Below the pieces are notes generated by a model. It was not told where the DNA came from and ran no database searches. It was given only the letters and a program-made list of their open reading frames with translations. Source: an uncultured Lachnobacterium sp. (GTDB lineage Bacteria; Bacillota; Clostridia; Lachnospirales; Lachnospiraceae). Taken from it: DNA of 64,000 nt. A program made the translations under genes and the position numbers. Of the stretch, positions 1 to 9,946 are shown piece by piece. The DNA lies in contig UQRC01000010.1 in assembly GCA_900543445.1 (NCBI GenBank), forward strand, positions 6,675 to 70,674. The letters run 5' to 3'. Position 1 is the stretch's first letter. Every line of letters starts with the position of its first letter.

Positions 1-1275
1 ATTTGAAACATCCATGATTGCAAATCCTGAGTAAGCAGACGCAAGACCATGTTCCTTAGCATCAAGACCTACAATTTCTTCTTCCTCAGTTACACGAAGA
101 CCGATCGTCTTTTTAATCACAAGGAATGCGATTGTAATGGTTACAGCTGTCCACGATGCTACGGTTACAAAACCGAGTAACTGGATACCGAGCTGCTTGA
201 ATCCGCCACCGTAGAAAAGACCTACAACAGAATCATTTCCAGGTGCAGATGTTGTTGCGAATAAACCAACGGCGATGGTTCCCCAGATACCGTTCATCAT
301 ATGTACGGCTACGGCACCAACCGGATCATCTACATGAAGCTTATAATCAAGAAGCCATACACCAAATACAACGAGAAGTCCTGCTACAAGTCCGATAATG
401 ATTGCTCCGAGACAGTCAGTCACGTCACAAGGAGCTGTAATTGCTACAAGTCCGGCAAGGGAAGCATTCAGACACATCGATACATCCGGCTTGCCATATT
501 TGATCCATGTAAAAATCATACAGGTTACGGTTGCTACTGCAGGGGCTACAGTTGTTGTAAGGAAAACGCTTGCAAGCTGCGGTCCTGTTTTACATGCGGC
601 ACCGTTAAATCCATACCATCCAAACCAGAGGATAAATACACCAAGTGCTCCGATTGGAAGGTTATGTCCAGGAAAGGCGTTAACTTTCGTGATCTTTCCT
701 GCTTTGTCTCTTGTAAATTTACCGATACGAGGTCCAAGCATTGCAGCTCCGATGAGGGCTGAAATACCACCAACCATATGAATTGCACAGGAACCTGCGA
801 AATCATGGAAGCCAAGCTGTGATAACCAGCCGCCGCCCCAGATCCAGTGTGCCTCGATCGGGTAGATAAGTGCAGAAATAACTGCGGAATAAATACAATA
901 AGATAAGAATTTCGTTCTCTCAGCCATAGCACCGGATACGATGGTTGCTGTGGTTGCACAGAATACTAAGTTAAATACGAAATTCGAAAAATCAAAATTT
1001 GAATACGCGGTAAAGATATCAAATCCAGGCTTTCCAATAAATCCCAGGAAATCTTCTCCGAGTAAAAAAGAAAAACCGATTAAAATAAATACAACAGTAC
1101 CGATACAGAAGTCCATCAGGTTCTTCATAATGATGTTACCTGCGTTCTTCGCTCTTGTAAAACCGGTCTCTACCATTGCAAATCCGGCCTGCATCCAGAA
1201 TACCAATGCAGCTCCGATCAGAAACCATATTCCGAATATGTTTTCATTAATAAAATCCATAACTTGTTGTTCCAT
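1..1275 (-). CDS. amt: Ammonium transporter (Amt/MEP family), 3' end cut by window edge
   Basis: Membrane channel protein that brings ammonium into the cell. The reading frame is open from the ATG at 1275 to position 1, giving 425 residues with the C-terminus missing. It has about eleven hydrophobic segments and begins MEQQVMDFINENIFGIWF. The two pore histidines fit the stretches CAIHMVGG (middle) and VAVHMMNG (later), and the Amt signature region around DVTDCLGAIIIG is present. AGGAGG lies seven bases before the ATG. The gene follows glnN on the same strand, so ammonium uptake and assimilation are adjacent; a strong terminator at 1358-1417 separates them. A PII gene or fused PII domain may lie beyond the edge, which cannot be seen here. 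Confidence 0.93.
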   Translation of the reverse strand, partial: MEQQVMDFINENIFGIWFLIGAALVFWMQAGFAMVETGFTRAKNAGNIIMKNLMDFCIGTVVFILIGFSFLLGEDFLGFIGKPGFDIFTAYSNFDFSNFVFNLVFCATTATIVSGAMAERTKFLSYCIYSAVISALIYPIEAHWIWGGGWLSQLGFHDFAGSCAIHMVGGISALIGAAMLGPRIGKFTRDKAGKITKVNAFPGHNLPIGALGVFILWFGWYGFNGAACKTGPQLASVFLTTTVAPAVATVTCMIFTWIKYGKPDVSMCLNASLAGLVAITAPCDVTDCLGAIIIGLVAGLLVVFGVWLLDYKLHVDDPVGAVAVHMMNGIWGTIAVGLFATTSAPGNDSVVGLFYGGGFKQLGIQLLGFVTVASWTAVTITIAFLVIKKTIGLRVTEEEEIVGLDAKEHGLASAYSGFAIMDVSN

Positions 1276-1357
1276 AATTCTACCTCCTTAGTTTTCAAAC
1301 CAAACATCTCCGTCTGGTTTTTCCCTTATCTATCTGCTTTCGCGCCTTGACTACTTG

Positions 1358-1417
1358 CATAAAAAAGACACTTCTCCCGTACTCCACAGCTTTGTGGCTC
1401 GAAAAAAGTGTCTTATT
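1358..1417 (-). terminator. Terminator after glnN
   Basis: Read on the minus strand, AAGACACTT near 1415 pairs with AAGTGTCTT near 1365, followed by a run of T. An inner hairpin CCACA/TGTGG (1384-1397) is nested in the loop. It sits between the glnN stop and amt, so amt probably depends on partial read-through or its own promoter, which I could not identify. Confidence 0.75.
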
Positions 1418-1443
1418 ATTTTTATGTATAATTACTTTTCCAA

Positions 1444-3561
1444 TTATACTTCGAAGATCAGATCTCCGTAAGATGGCATTGGCCATAAATCCTTGTCAAC
1501 GATCATCTCAAGCTTATCAACCGGAGCACGAAGTGCATCCATAGTAGCCTTAACAGTATCTCTGTAGTAAGCAGCCTGCTCAGCTCCCTCAGCCATCTTG
1601 CCGCCCTGCTCCGTTACTTCCTGCAACTTAGAGAGTGCAACCTTAGTCTCAGAAAGAAGTGCAGATGTCTCTGTAAGAAGTTCTGTCTGAACACTTACAT
1701 CTGCATCCGGGCAAGCGCCCTTAACTGTTCCAAGAGATGTTCCAAGCTCAGTTGTATATTTGATAACAGCCGGAATGATCTGCTTTCCTGCAATATCGAT
1801 CATTGCCTTTGCTTCAATGTTGATTGTCTTAGCGTATGTCTCATACTCGATCTCTACACGGGACTCAAGTTCAGGCTTTGTGAACACGCCAAACTTCTCA
1901 AATGCTGCAACCGATTCCGGAGCAATATAAGCAGGAATTGCATCAACCATAGACTTGATGTTTGGAAGTCCACGCTTAGCAGCTTCCTCAACCCACTCAT
2001 CGGAATATCCGTTTCCGTTGAAGACGATTCTCTGATGCTCAACTGCATATTTCTTGATGAGATCATGTACAGCAAGCTCAAAATCATCGGCTTTCTCAAG
2101 AATATCACACGCCTCGGAAAATGCCTCAGCTACGATTGTATTGAGTACGATGTTGGCCTGTGCAACAGAATCCTGAGAACCAACCATACGGAACTCAAAT
2201 TTATTTCCTGTGAATGCAAACGGTGATGTACGGTTACGATCGGTTGCATCCTTCATAAAATCAGGAATGGTCTTAACACCAGTCTCAAGCTTTCCGCCCT
2301 TTAAACTGTGAGTAGCAGTACCGGTTGAGATCAACTGATTCAACACATCGCCAAGCTGATCTCCTAAGTATACGGAAAGGATTGCAGGTGGTGCCTCGTT
2401 CGCTCCTAATCTGTGATCGTTTCCTACATCTGCAGCTGCCGCACGAAGAAGAGCTGCATGCTCATCGACAGCCTTTAAGATACAGGTAAGCACCAGTAAG
2501 AACTGTACATTCTCATGAGGGGTCTTGCCAGGCTCCAGTAAGTTGATTCCATCATCCGTTGTGATAGACCAGTTATCGTGTTTACCGGATCCGTTCACAC
2601 CTGCGAATGGTTTCTCATGAAGTAAGCACTGTAATCCATGACGTCCGGCAACTTTCTTTAATGTCTCCATGATCAACTGGTTGTGATCAACAGCTACGTT
2701 ACACTCTGCATAGATTGGAGCCAACTCATGCTGTGCCGGAGCAACCTCGTTATGCTGTGTCTTGGCTGATACACCGAGTTTCCAGAGTTCTTTATTGACA
2801 TCCTTCATGTAAGCGGCGATTCGCTCCCGGATGGCTCCGAAGTAATGATCATCCATCTCCTGACCCTTCGGAGGCATTGCACCGAAAAGAGTACGTCCTG
2901 TGAAGATGAGATCCTTACGCTGTAAATACTTCTCGCGATCTACAATGAAGTACTCCTGCTCAGGTCCGACAGAAGGTGTTACCTTCTTGGATGTTGTATT
3001 TCCAAATAATCTTAATAAGCGAATTGACTGTGTATCAATTGCTTCCATGGAACGAAGAAGCGGTGTCTTCTGATCCAAAGCTTCACCTGTGTATGAACAG
3101 AAAGCGGTAGGAATGCAAAGTGTTGCACCTGCTGCATCCTGACGAACGAATGCCGGTGAAGTACAATCCCACGCTGTATAACCTCTTGCCTCAAATGTTG
3201 CACGAAGTCCACCAGATGGGAAAGAAGAAGCGTCCGGCTCACCTTTGATCAGTTCCTTGCCGGAGAAGCTCATCAGAACCTTGCCGTTTGGCATCGGTGC
3301 TGTAATAAAGGAATCATGCTTCTCAGCGGTAACACCGGTCAGTGGCTGGAACCAATGTGTATAATGTGTTGCACCTTTTTCGATGGCCCACTCCTTCATC
3401 TCATGGGCAACGACATCTGCTGTCTCAAGGTCTAATTCCTTGCCCTCCTCCATTACTTCATGGAGTTTCTTGTACACTTTCTTAGGAAGACGTTCCTGCA
3501 TTACCGCATCGTTGAATACGTTTTCCCCGAAAATGTCTGCGACGTTATAATATTCACTCAT
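1444..3561 (-). CDS. glnN: Glutamine synthetase type III
   Basis: ATP-dependent condensation of glutamate and ammonium to glutamine in the cytoplasm. The product is 705 residues, the length expected for GSIII and much longer than GSI. The N-terminus [18 protein letters not shown] is typical, and the family stretches [30 protein letters not shown] and [11 protein letters not shown] are present. The ATG at 3561 is preferred over an upstream GTG-type extension to 3591 because AAAGGA precedes it and homologues begin there. It lies upstream of amt, and gdhA occurs later in the window. A promoter and a terminator-like hairpin precede it in a leader of about 140 nt, suggesting attenuation. Confidence 0.96.
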   Translation of the reverse strand: MSEYYNVADIFGENVFNDAVMQERLPKKVYKKLHEVMEEGKELDLETADVVAHEMKEWAIEKGATHYTHWFQPLTGVTAEKHDSFITAPMPNGKVLMSFSGKELIKGEPDASSFPSGGLRATFEARGYTAWDCTSPAFVRQDAAGATLCIPTAFCSYTGEALDQKTPLLRSMEAIDTQSIRLLRLFGNTTSKKVTPSVGPEQEYFIVDREKYLQRKDLIFTGRTLFGAMPPKGQEMDDHYFGAIRERIAAYMKDVNKELWKLGVSAKTQHNEVAPAQHELAPIYAECNVAVDHNQLIMETLKKVAGRHGLQCLLHEKPFAGVNGSGKHDNWSITTDDGINLLEPGKTPHENVQFLLVLTCILKAVDEHAALLRAAAADVGNDHRLGANEAPPAILSVYLGDQLGDVLNQLISTGTATHSLKGGKLETGVKTIPDFMKDATDRNRTSPFAFTGNKFEFRMVGSQDSVAQANIVLNTIVAEAFSEACDILEKADDFELAVHDLIKKYAVEHQRIVFNGNGYSDEWVEEAAKRGLPNIKSMVDAIPAYIAPESVAAFEKFGVFTKPELESRVEIEYETYAKTINIEAKAMIDIAGKQIIPAVIKYTTELGTSLGTVKGACPDADVSVQTELLTETSALLSETKVALSKLQEVTEQGGKMAEGAEQAAYYRDTVKATMDALRAPVDKLEMIVDKDLWPMPSYGDLIFEV

Positions 3562-3735
3562 TTTCCCAACATCCTTTCTTTCCACAACCAATCCCCTTGA
3601 TTGTTCGCTTAATTTTCATATGAAGTCACGCATCTTTTTACTAAAAAAGGGCATTCCAAGCCTAGTTGGAACGCCCTCGTTCATGTCTCATATGATTTCT
3701 GAAACTAAGATAACTCTTTCCAAACCAAAATGCAA
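3562..3735 (-). promoter_or_regulatory. glnN promoter and leader with internal terminator hairpin
   Basis: On the minus strand TTGCAT (3735-3730) and TATCTT (3712-3707) are separated by 17 bp, a plausible sigma-A promoter giving a leader of about 140 nt. Inside the leader, arms 3648-3659 and 3666-3677 form a 12-bp stem with one internal mismatch and a six-base loop, followed by six U. This is an intrinsic terminator located before the glnN start, so the likely reading is transcription attenuation. ANTAR-type antitermination controls GS genes in some clostridia, but the loop sequence does not clearly match the ANTAR hexaloop. Nothing else was recognised between here and the fba terminator (3866); that stretch is A/T-rich. 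Confidence 0.5.
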
Positions 3736-3865
3736 CCATTTTTTTAAAATTTAATTAGTTTTATCTAATTTGTCTATTTTTGTTGTATTTTCTGTTTTTT
3801 TTTGTATGTTTTCAATAAAATGCTACTATTTATACTTTATAGTACCATTTATGCGTAAAAAATAA

Positions 3866-3890
3866 GGGAAGCACCCCCTTGGTGCTTCCC
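3866..3890 (-). terminator. Terminator after fba
   Basis: Perfect 10-bp inverted repeat GGGAAGCACC/GGTGCTTCCC with a five-base loop, followed on the minus strand by TTATTTTTT. It begins 13 bp beyond the fba stop codon. Confidence 0.9.
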
Positions 3891-3902
3891 AATATATTTC
3901 GA

Positions 3903-4769
3903 TTATTCAGCTTTTCCAACAGAACCGAACAGTTCCATCTTCTCCTTAACAGTAGCCTTGATAGCCTCTGCACCAGGAGCAAGCAACTTACGAGGATCAA
4001 ATCCCTTACCCTCTAAGTCCTTACCAGCCTCAATGTATTTACGTGTAGCATCTGCGAAAGATAACTGGCACTCTGTGTTAACGTTGATCTTAGATACGCC
4101 AAGAGAGATAGCCTTCTTGATCATGTCTGCAGGGATACCTGTACCACCGTGAAGAACTAATGGCATCTCACCTGTCTTAGCCTGGATAGCATCGAGAGTC
4201 TCGAAGCTAAGTCCCTGCCAGTTTGCAGGATACTTTCCGTGAATGTTACCGATTCCTGCTGCAAGCATATCTACGCCAAGATCAGCGATTGTCTTGCACT
4301 CTTCAGGATCTGCGCACTCACCCATACCAACAACTCCGTCTTCCTCTCCACCGATGGAACCAACTTCACACTCAATAGAAAGACCTAAGTTATGAGCAAC
4401 GTTTACTAACTCTGTAGACTTAGCAAGGTTCTCCTCGAATGGGTAATGAGAACCATCGAACATGATGGATGTAAATCCAGCCTTAATACACTTGTAGCAT
4501 CCTTCGTATGTTCCATGATCTAAGTGAAGAGCTACAGGAACTGTAATTCCAAGTTCCTCGTCCATAGCCTTAACCATAGCAGCAACTGTACCGAATCCTG
4601 TCATGTACTTTCCAGCGCCCTCAGATACACCAAGGATAACAGGGCTCTTGAGCTCCTGAGCGGTAAGAAGAACGGACTTTGTCCACTCTAAGTTATTGAT
4701 ATTGAACTGACCAACTGCATAGTGGCCTGCTTTTGCTTTCTTAAGCATTTCTGTTGCAGATACTAACAT
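3903..4769 (-). CDS. fba: Class II fructose-bisphosphate aldolase
   Basis: Zinc-dependent cleavage of fructose 1,6-bisphosphate to glyceraldehyde 3-phosphate and dihydroxyacetone phosphate in glycolysis. 288 residues, usual for the bacterial class IIB form. The zinc and catalytic motif ALHLDHGTYEGC is at about residues 77-88, and HGGTGIP and VNTECQLSF provide further metal and phosphate contacts. AGGAGG lies upstream of the ATG. It is transcribed alone: its own terminator follows, and an A/T-rich gap of about 80 bp with TATAAT (4808-4803, minus) precedes it. Codon use is strongly biased, as in highly expressed genes. Confidence 0.97.
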   Translation of the reverse strand: MLVSATEMLKKAKAGHYAVGQFNINNLEWTKSVLLTAQELKSPVILGVSEGAGKYMTGFGTVAAMVKAMDEELGITVPVALHLDHGTYEGCYKCIKAGFTSIMFDGSHYPFEENLAKSTELVNVAHNLGLSIECEVGSIGGEEDGVVGMGECADPEECKTIADLGVDMLAAGIGNIHGKYPANWQGLSFETLDAIQAKTGEMPLVLHGGTGIPADMIKKAISLGVSKINVNTECQLSFADATRKYIEAGKDLEGKGFDPRKLLAPGAEAIKATVKEKMELFGSVGKAE

Positions 4770-4848
4770 TTGAATATCCTCCTAATCTCATAAGTTATTT
4801 TGATTATATTACATAATCCGCCAAAAATAAAGTTAAAAAATTAACAAT

Positions 4849-5739
4849 TCAGCAGAAGATTGTGACTCTTTTATTCAAATTTCGGATAATTACTTCCTCA
4901 TGCTCGCCTCCGAACTCTCCGTCGAGTGTCCATGCAATCTGCTCGCGCGCCGTAATCTTGACTTCATTCGTCTTAAATGAATAGATTAGATCCGAATCAT
5001 CGATCATATTGGTCAGACATGCAAGAATCTCATTTAATTCAATCGGATTGTGCGGCTTCTTGATCAGTGTCACTTCAAACACACCATCATCCAGTTTCAC
5101 ATCCGTTCCTGTCATTCCCTTAAATCCACCGACCGACACAGAATTGGTCACCATTCCATAGATGAATTCATCCTGAAAAACATGTTCCTCATATTCTACC
5201 TGCATATTATAAGAAAGGATGTCATGCAGATGCTTCGCGCCCTCCATAATATAAGCAACATGTCCAAAAATATTCTTCAGCTGTTGCGATGTCTTATAAG
5301 ACACCTCCGTAAAAAGGCCAAACGCCGCAACATACACAAAGGTGTCGCTATTAAAGTCACCAATATCACACGGGAAAGGATTCTTTCCCACCGCAACCTC
5401 TGCTGCTTTCACCATCTCCTTCGGAATTCCGAGTGAGTTTGCAAAATCATTCGTACTTCCTGCCGGAATATAACCAATCGGTGTATTCGTATCACTTTTG
5501 ATCAGACCGGTCACGACCTCATCGAGCGTGCCGTCTCCTCCGCTGCATACAATACGATCGAAATTTGCTGCCTCTTCCATGACCTTGCGCGTCGCATCTG
5601 CCCGCGCCTGCGTCGTGTAGATTGTCACATCATATCCGGCCTTAACCATAATATCAACGATATCCACCAGATTATTTTTGATCTGTCCCTTTCCGGAATG
5701 TGGGTTAAAAATAAACAATAGCTTTTGACTCATACTCAT
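4849..5739 (-). CDS. Diacylglycerol/lipid kinase (DagK/YegS family)
   Basis: Soluble lipid kinase of the DAGK_cat family (the group with DgkB and YegS), which phosphorylates diacylglycerol or a related lipid using ATP. 296 residues. The nucleotide-binding motifs FNPHSGKG (about 11-18), CSGGDGTLDEV (about 81-91) and GYIPAGSTNDFA are intact. The start at 5739 overlaps AAGGATGG; an ATG two codons later is also possible. It starts 6 bp after whiA and is probably its co-transcribed neighbour. DgkB would recycle diacylglycerol released by lipoteichoic acid synthesis, and an LTA-synthase-like gene is present at 31,341. The substrate is inferred from the family. Confidence 0.88.
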   Translation of the reverse strand: MSMSQKLLFIFNPHSGKGQIKNNLVDIVDIMVKAGYDVTIYTTQARADATRKVMEEAANFDRIVCSGGDGTLDEVVTGLIKSDTNTPIGYIPAGSTNDFANSLGIPKEMVKAAEVAVGKNPFPCDIGDFNSDTFVYVAAFGLFTEVSYKTSQQLKNIFGHVAYIMEGAKHLHDILSYNMQVEYEEHVFQDEFIYGMVTNSVSVGGFKGMTGTDVKLDDGVFEVTLIKKPHNPIELNEILACLTNMIDDSDLIYSFKTNEVKITAREQIAWTLDGEFGGEHEEVIIRNLNKRVTIFC

Positions 5740-5745
5740 CCATCC

Positions 5746-6690
5746 TTAAAGATTCTCTGCGATCTCCGCAAGTTTGTGAAGTCTGTGATTCACTCCGGAT
5801 TTACCAACCGGCGGATCTAAAAAAGTCCCCAGCTCTTTCAATGTTGCATCCGGATGGTCCAACCTTGCCTGCGCAATCTCGGCAAGCTGCACCGGCAGAT
5901 CTTCAAATCCGATTGTCTCCCTGATCTTCTTAATATCCTCCATCTGCTTGACCGCCGCATTCACTGTCTTGTTAATGTTTGCCGTCTCACAGTTTACCTT
6001 GCGATTGACCGAGTTACGCATTTCTTTCAAAATGCGCACGTTTTCCAGCTGCATGAGAGCCACATATGCTTCCATCACATTGAGCATATCCACAATCTGC
6101 GAGCCTTCTTTTAAATACAAAACAAAGCGTTCTTTGCGCTCCACAATCTTGGCATCCGCGTCGAAGCTATCGATCAGCTGCTGCAGCTGCTTTGCTTGCT
6201 CATATGTATGACAAACGATTTCAAAATGATACGACTTATTCGGATCACTGATGGATCCCGCCGCCATAAATGCACCACGGATAAAAGCCCTCTTGCAACA
6301 GGTTCGCTGCACAAGCAGTCCGTCTGCGCGCTGCATTTCAAGTGGCTCACTGCCCTCTTCCGCGGAATTCCACCGGAGCGTGCGTAACACTTCGGCGCTC
6401 TGCTCTTCACTCAGTCCTTCCATCGTATCAAAACCGAACGCTTTCTGAATTAAAGTCCGAAACTTGTCCGTAAGCAGTTCGTTATCCGAAGACAACTTCA
6501 ATATCATGGGGATTTTTTCCTCTGCCCGCCCATCTTCTAAGGTGTGATCCGGTCGCTTCGTTTCTTCTGTCAGCATCGGCTCCAGCACGCCTTCAAGCTC
6601 CAGCATTCCAGCCAGCTCCGCGAGCTGACAATGCCGGCTTTTGCTGCACTGTCTCGCCAGTTCGGACTTTACATCACTTGAAAAAGACAT
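5746..6690 (-). CDS. whiA: DNA-binding protein WhiA
   Basis: Conserved Gram-positive protein linked to sporulation and cell division. 314 residues: a LAGLIDADG-like N-terminal domain (beginning MSFSSDVKSELA, with AFIRGAFMAAGS near the middle) and a C-terminal helix-turn-helix (about residues 235-310, LKELGTFLDPPVGKSGVNHR). It starts 1 bp after the rapZ stop, so the two are translationally close. The usual yvcK gene between rapZ and whiA is absent here. Confidence 0.96.
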   Translation of the reverse strand: MSFSSDVKSELARQCSKSRHCQLAELAGMLELEGVLEPMLTEETKRPDHTLEDGRAEEKIPMILKLSSDNELLTDKFRTLIQKAFGFDTMEGLSEEQSAEVLRTLRWNSAEEGSEPLEMQRADGLLVQRTCCKRAFIRGAFMAAGSISDPNKSYHFEIVCHTYEQAKQLQQLIDSFDADAKIVERKERFVLYLKEGSQIVDMLNVMEAYVALMQLENVRILKEMRNSVNRKVNCETANINKTVNAAVKQMEDIKKIRETIGFEDLPVQLAEIAQARLDHPDATLKELGTFLDPPVGKSGVNHRLHKLAEIAENL

Positions 6691-6691
6691 A

Positions 6692-7576
6692 CTACTTTCC
6701 TCTCAATGCATCTTTGCCGATATCACGATGTTCGATCTTGAGACCATATTCCGAATTTCCGTCCAGCCGCTTGTACAGTTCATTCGCAAGCGTGACGGAA
6801 CGGTGCTTGCCTCCGGTACAGCCGATTGCGATCACGAGCTGATTCTTTCCTTCCGATATGTAGTTCGGGATCAGGAACTTGATCAGATCCTCCAGCTTGT
6901 CTAAGAAGATCTTCGTCTCCTCGAACTGCATCACGTACTGCTGAATCTCCACATCGTTACCTGTCTTCGCGCGCAATCCCTCCACATAATACGGATTCGG
7001 CAGGAAACGTACGTCCATCACAATATCCGCATCTGCCGGAATTCCATATTTGAATCCGAAGGAAAGTACTGTGACAAACAGACTCTTAAATTCCTCATCG
7101 TGGATAAAAATGCGCTCCAGCTCAGATTTCAATTCTCTTGTCAGAAGACGGCTGGTATCGATAATATAATCTGCCTGATCCTTTAAGAAAGCAAGTTCTA
7201 AGCGTTCTCTCTCAATACCTTTGTCCACTCTCTCATCCGGTGCAAGCGGATGGGAGCGTCTCGTCTCCTTGTAACGTTTAATCAGAACATTATCCTCTGC
7301 ATCAAGAAAGAGGATCTCGTACTTGACATCCTTCTGTGCCAGGACATCAAGCATTCCCTCTACGGTCTGCAGATGTTCTCCGCTTCGCGAATCGATACCA
7401 ATCGCGATCCGTTCTACCTTTGTATGAAAATTGGTTGTAAAATCTACCAGCTTATCCAGCAAAGGAATGGGAAGATTATCGATACAGAAAAATCCCATAT
7501 CCTCCATCATCTTCATCGCCGTACTTTTGCCCGCACCGGACATTCCCGTCACTATAACAAATTGCAATCTTCCCAT
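6692..7576 (-). CDS. rapZ: RNase adapter / nucleotide-binding protein RapZ (YvcJ)
   Basis: P-loop protein; in E. coli RapZ guides RNase E to the GlmZ sRNA, while Firmicute YvcJ has nucleotide-binding activity with a less clear role. 294 residues. Walker A GMSGAGKS is at 11-18, and the C-terminal domain has IAIGCTGGKHRSV, the conserved RapZ signature. It lies 35 bp downstream of murB on the minus strand. The order murB-rapZ-whiA is a recognised conserved cluster. Confidence 0.96.
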   Translation of the reverse strand: MGRLQFVIVTGMSGAGKSTAMKMMEDMGFFCIDNLPIPLLDKLVDFTTNFHTKVERIAIGIDSRSGEHLQTVEGMLDVLAQKDVKYEILFLDAEDNVLIKRYKETRRSHPLAPDERVDKGIERERLELAFLKDQADYIIDTSRLLTRELKSELERIFIHDEEFKSLFVTVLSFGFKYGIPADADIVMDVRFLPNPYYVEGLRAKTGNDVEIQQYVMQFEETKIFLDKLEDLIKFLIPNYISEGKNQLVIAIGCTGGKHRSVTLANELYKRLDGNSEYGLKIEHRDIGKDALRGK

Positions 7577-7611
7577 TCCTTTCCCTGCTATCTTCCTATA
7601 TGCCGACGCGC

Positions 7612-8517
7612 CTAAAACTCACCCAGCATCTTTACCTCAGGCTCAAGCATGACACCAAACTGTGCCTTTACTTTGTCCTGCACATCCTGCATCAACTGAC
7701 GCACTTCCTGCGCTGAGGCATTCTTTCTGTTGATCACAAATCCGCAATGCTTCTCCGAGACCTGCGCATCGCCGACGCGGTAACCGCGAAGACCGGCATC
7801 CATGATCAGTTTTCCTGCAAAATATCCCTCCGGGCGCTTAAAGGTACTTCCGGCACTTGGATATTCGAGCGGTTGTTTCTCGATACGCTTGTTTCTGAGT
7901 TCTTCCATCTGTGCGCGGATTTCTTCCTCCGGCTTGTAGCCAAGTTCGATTTCCGCTTCCAGTACAATATACTGCTGCTCAGGCACACAACTGTGACGAT
8001 AAGAGAGATCCATCTCACTTACATCAAGTGTTTTCAGCTCTCCCTCCGGCGTCAGAACCGTCACCGTTCTTAAGATATCCTTCATCTCTCCGCCGTATGC
8101 TCCGGCATTCATGGTTACAGCTCCACCGACGCTTCCAGGAATTCCTGCAGCAAACTCCATTCCACCGAGTTCTGCTGCGGCAGCCTTTGCTGCAACCTGT
8201 GACAGCAATGCGCCTGCCCCCGCCGTAATGTGGTTCTTATCTACCATAATCTGATTCATTGCCGAACCGATCTCTACAACTAATCCCCGGATTCCTTTAT
8301 CACCAACTAACAGATTACTTCCGTTACCGATCACAGTGATTGCCATCCCGCACTTCTTTGCAACCGCTAACACTGCTGCAATCCGCTCCCTGTCCGGGCA
8401 TACGAAATAGTCTGCCGGGCCGCCGATACGAAATGTCGTATGACGGCTCATCGGTTCGTCCTTCAGTACCTGCAGTTCCGGCAATGCAGTTGTAATCTCA
8501 TCATAAAAATGCGACAT
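7612..8517 (-). CDS. murB: UDP-N-acetylenolpyruvoylglucosamine reductase
   Basis: FAD- and NADPH-dependent reduction of UDP-GlcNAc-enolpyruvate to UDP-MurNAc in peptidoglycan synthesis. 301 residues, the shorter type II form. The FAD-binding region has HTTFRIGGPADY and GNGSNLLV, then GIPGSVGGAVTMNAGAYGG. The catalytic serine lies in PSAGSTFKRP and the acid in MLEPEV. The start overlaps the upstream aminopeptidase stop by one base, which indicates coupled translation. Confidence 0.97.
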   Translation of the reverse strand: MSHFYDEITTALPELQVLKDEPMSRHTTFRIGGPADYFVCPDRERIAAVLAVAKKCGMAITVIGNGSNLLVGDKGIRGLVVEIGSAMNQIMVDKNHITAGAGALLSQVAAKAAAAELGGMEFAAGIPGSVGGAVTMNAGAYGGEMKDILRTVTVLTPEGELKTLDVSEMDLSYRHSCVPEQQYIVLEAEIELGYKPEEEIRAQMEELRNKRIEKQPLEYPSAGSTFKRPEGYFAGKLIMDAGLRGYRVGDAQVSEKHCGFVINRKNASAQEVRQLMQDVQDKVKAQFGVMLEPEVKMLGEF

Positions 8518-9920
8518 TATGCCTCCTTTAAAAACGCAATATAGCCGCGATATGCTTCATATAAATCAACCTTGCTGATAATCTCCCAAGGTGCATGCAT
8601 GTTCAATACTGCCACACCACTGTCAATGACATTCATATCGTAATTCGCAAGGATATAGGCGATCGTTCCGCCGCCACCCTGATCCACTTTACCAAGTTCA
8701 GCGGTCTGGAAAGAGACTTCATTCGTATCCATAATATTGCGAAGCTTCGCAACATACTCTGCATTGGCATCGTTGGATCCGCTTTTGCCTCTGGATCCTG
8801 TGTATTTATTGAATACCAAGCCTTTTCCGAAAAAGGCGCTATTGCGTTTCTCCATAACTGATGGATAGTTCGGATCAAATGCAGCCGATACATCCGAAGA
8901 TAATACCTTGGAATTCTTTAATGCTCTGCGCACAGCAAGCTCACTATAATTTCCGGCAAGATTTAACACCTCTGCCACACAGTTTTCGAAGAAACGTGAC
9001 TGCATTCCGGACGCACCGACACTTCCGATCTCTTCCTTGTCAACAAGCAGACATACGCTTGTGTACTGTGGCTTCTCCACTGCCAGGATTGCCTCAAAAG
9101 ACGGATATGCACACACTCTGTCATCGTGTCCGTATCCCATGATCATGCTGCGGTCAAAGCCGTAATCTCTCGCTTCACCAGCCGGCACAACCTCGATCTC
9201 TGCGGAGAGGAAATCATCCTCCTCAATTCCATACTCTGTAGCAAGGATATCAAGAATGTTTGCCTTGACACGATCCTTCATCTCTTTTTCGTCTTCCTTA
9301 TTATCTGCAATCTTTGGAATACTTCCAATCAGTAGATCGAGATTCTCGCCCTCGATCACCTTGGCAGCCTTCTTCTCCATCTGGTCAGCAGACAGATGGA
9401 TCAGCAGATCGCTCACGCCAAATACCGGATCCCCCGGCTTATCGCCGATAATAACCTTAACTGTAGTTCCATCCTTCTTGCAGATGACACCGTGCAAAGC
9501 CATCGGTAACGTTACCCACTGATATTTCTTCACACCGCCGTAATAATGGGTGTCGAGCATTGCCATCTGGGTATCCTCATAGAGAGGAACCTGCTTTAAG
9601 TCCAGACGAGGGGAATCAATGTGTGCGCCGAGAATATTCATTCCATCCTGCAGTCCCTTCTCGCCCATGACAAAAAGCGCCAGACCCTTGCCCATATTGT
9701 TGGCAACGATCTTATCCCCGGCTTTCACACTTGCACCGGAAGCGATGAGTTCATCCATATCCTGAAAACCTGCTTCTTTTGCCTTCTCATACAAACTTGC
9801 GGTACACTCACGCTCCGTCTTGCACGCGGAGATAAACTTACGATACTCCTCTGCGAACTGAAATACTTCGTCTCTCTTCTTTCCCTGTGGGTACTTCTCC
9901 CACGCATTCTTCTTTTCCAC
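8517..9920 (-). CDS. apeB: M18 family aminopeptidase
   Basis: Cytoplasmic zinc aminopeptidase of the M18 (aspartyl aminopeptidase) family. 467 residues. The metal-binding stretches are GAHIDSPRLDLK (about 101-112), VDKEEIGSVGASG and the late histidine in LNMHAPWEIISKVD. M18 enzymes remove N-terminal acidic or hydrophobic residues; the specificity is not readable here. The gene sits between hprK and murB, where most Firmicutes have no aminopeptidase. It overlaps murB by 1 bp, so it is probably in the same operon. Confidence 0.93.
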   Translation of the reverse strand: MEKKNAWEKYPQGKKRDEVFQFAEEYRKFISACKTERECTASLYEKAKEAGFQDMDELIASGASVKAGDKIVANNMGKGLALFVMGEKGLQDGMNILGAHIDSPRLDLKQVPLYEDTQMAMLDTHYYGGVKKYQWVTLPMALHGVICKKDGTTVKVIIGDKPGDPVFGVSDLLIHLSADQMEKKAAKVIEGENLDLLIGSIPKIADNKEDEKEMKDRVKANILDILATEYGIEEDDFLSAEIEVVPAGEARDYGFDRSMIMGYGHDDRVCAYPSFEAILAVEKPQYTSVCLLVDKEEIGSVGASGMQSRFFENCVAEVLNLAGNYSELAVRRALKNSKVLSSDVSAAFDPNYPSVMEKRNSAFFGKGLVFNKYTGSRGKSGSNDANAEYVAKLRNIMDTNEVSFQTAELGKVDQGGGGTIAYILANYDMNVIDSGVAVLNMHAPWEIISKVDLYEAYRGYIAFLKEA

Positions 9921-9946
9921 TATCTTTTCCCTACTTTCTATTTCTT

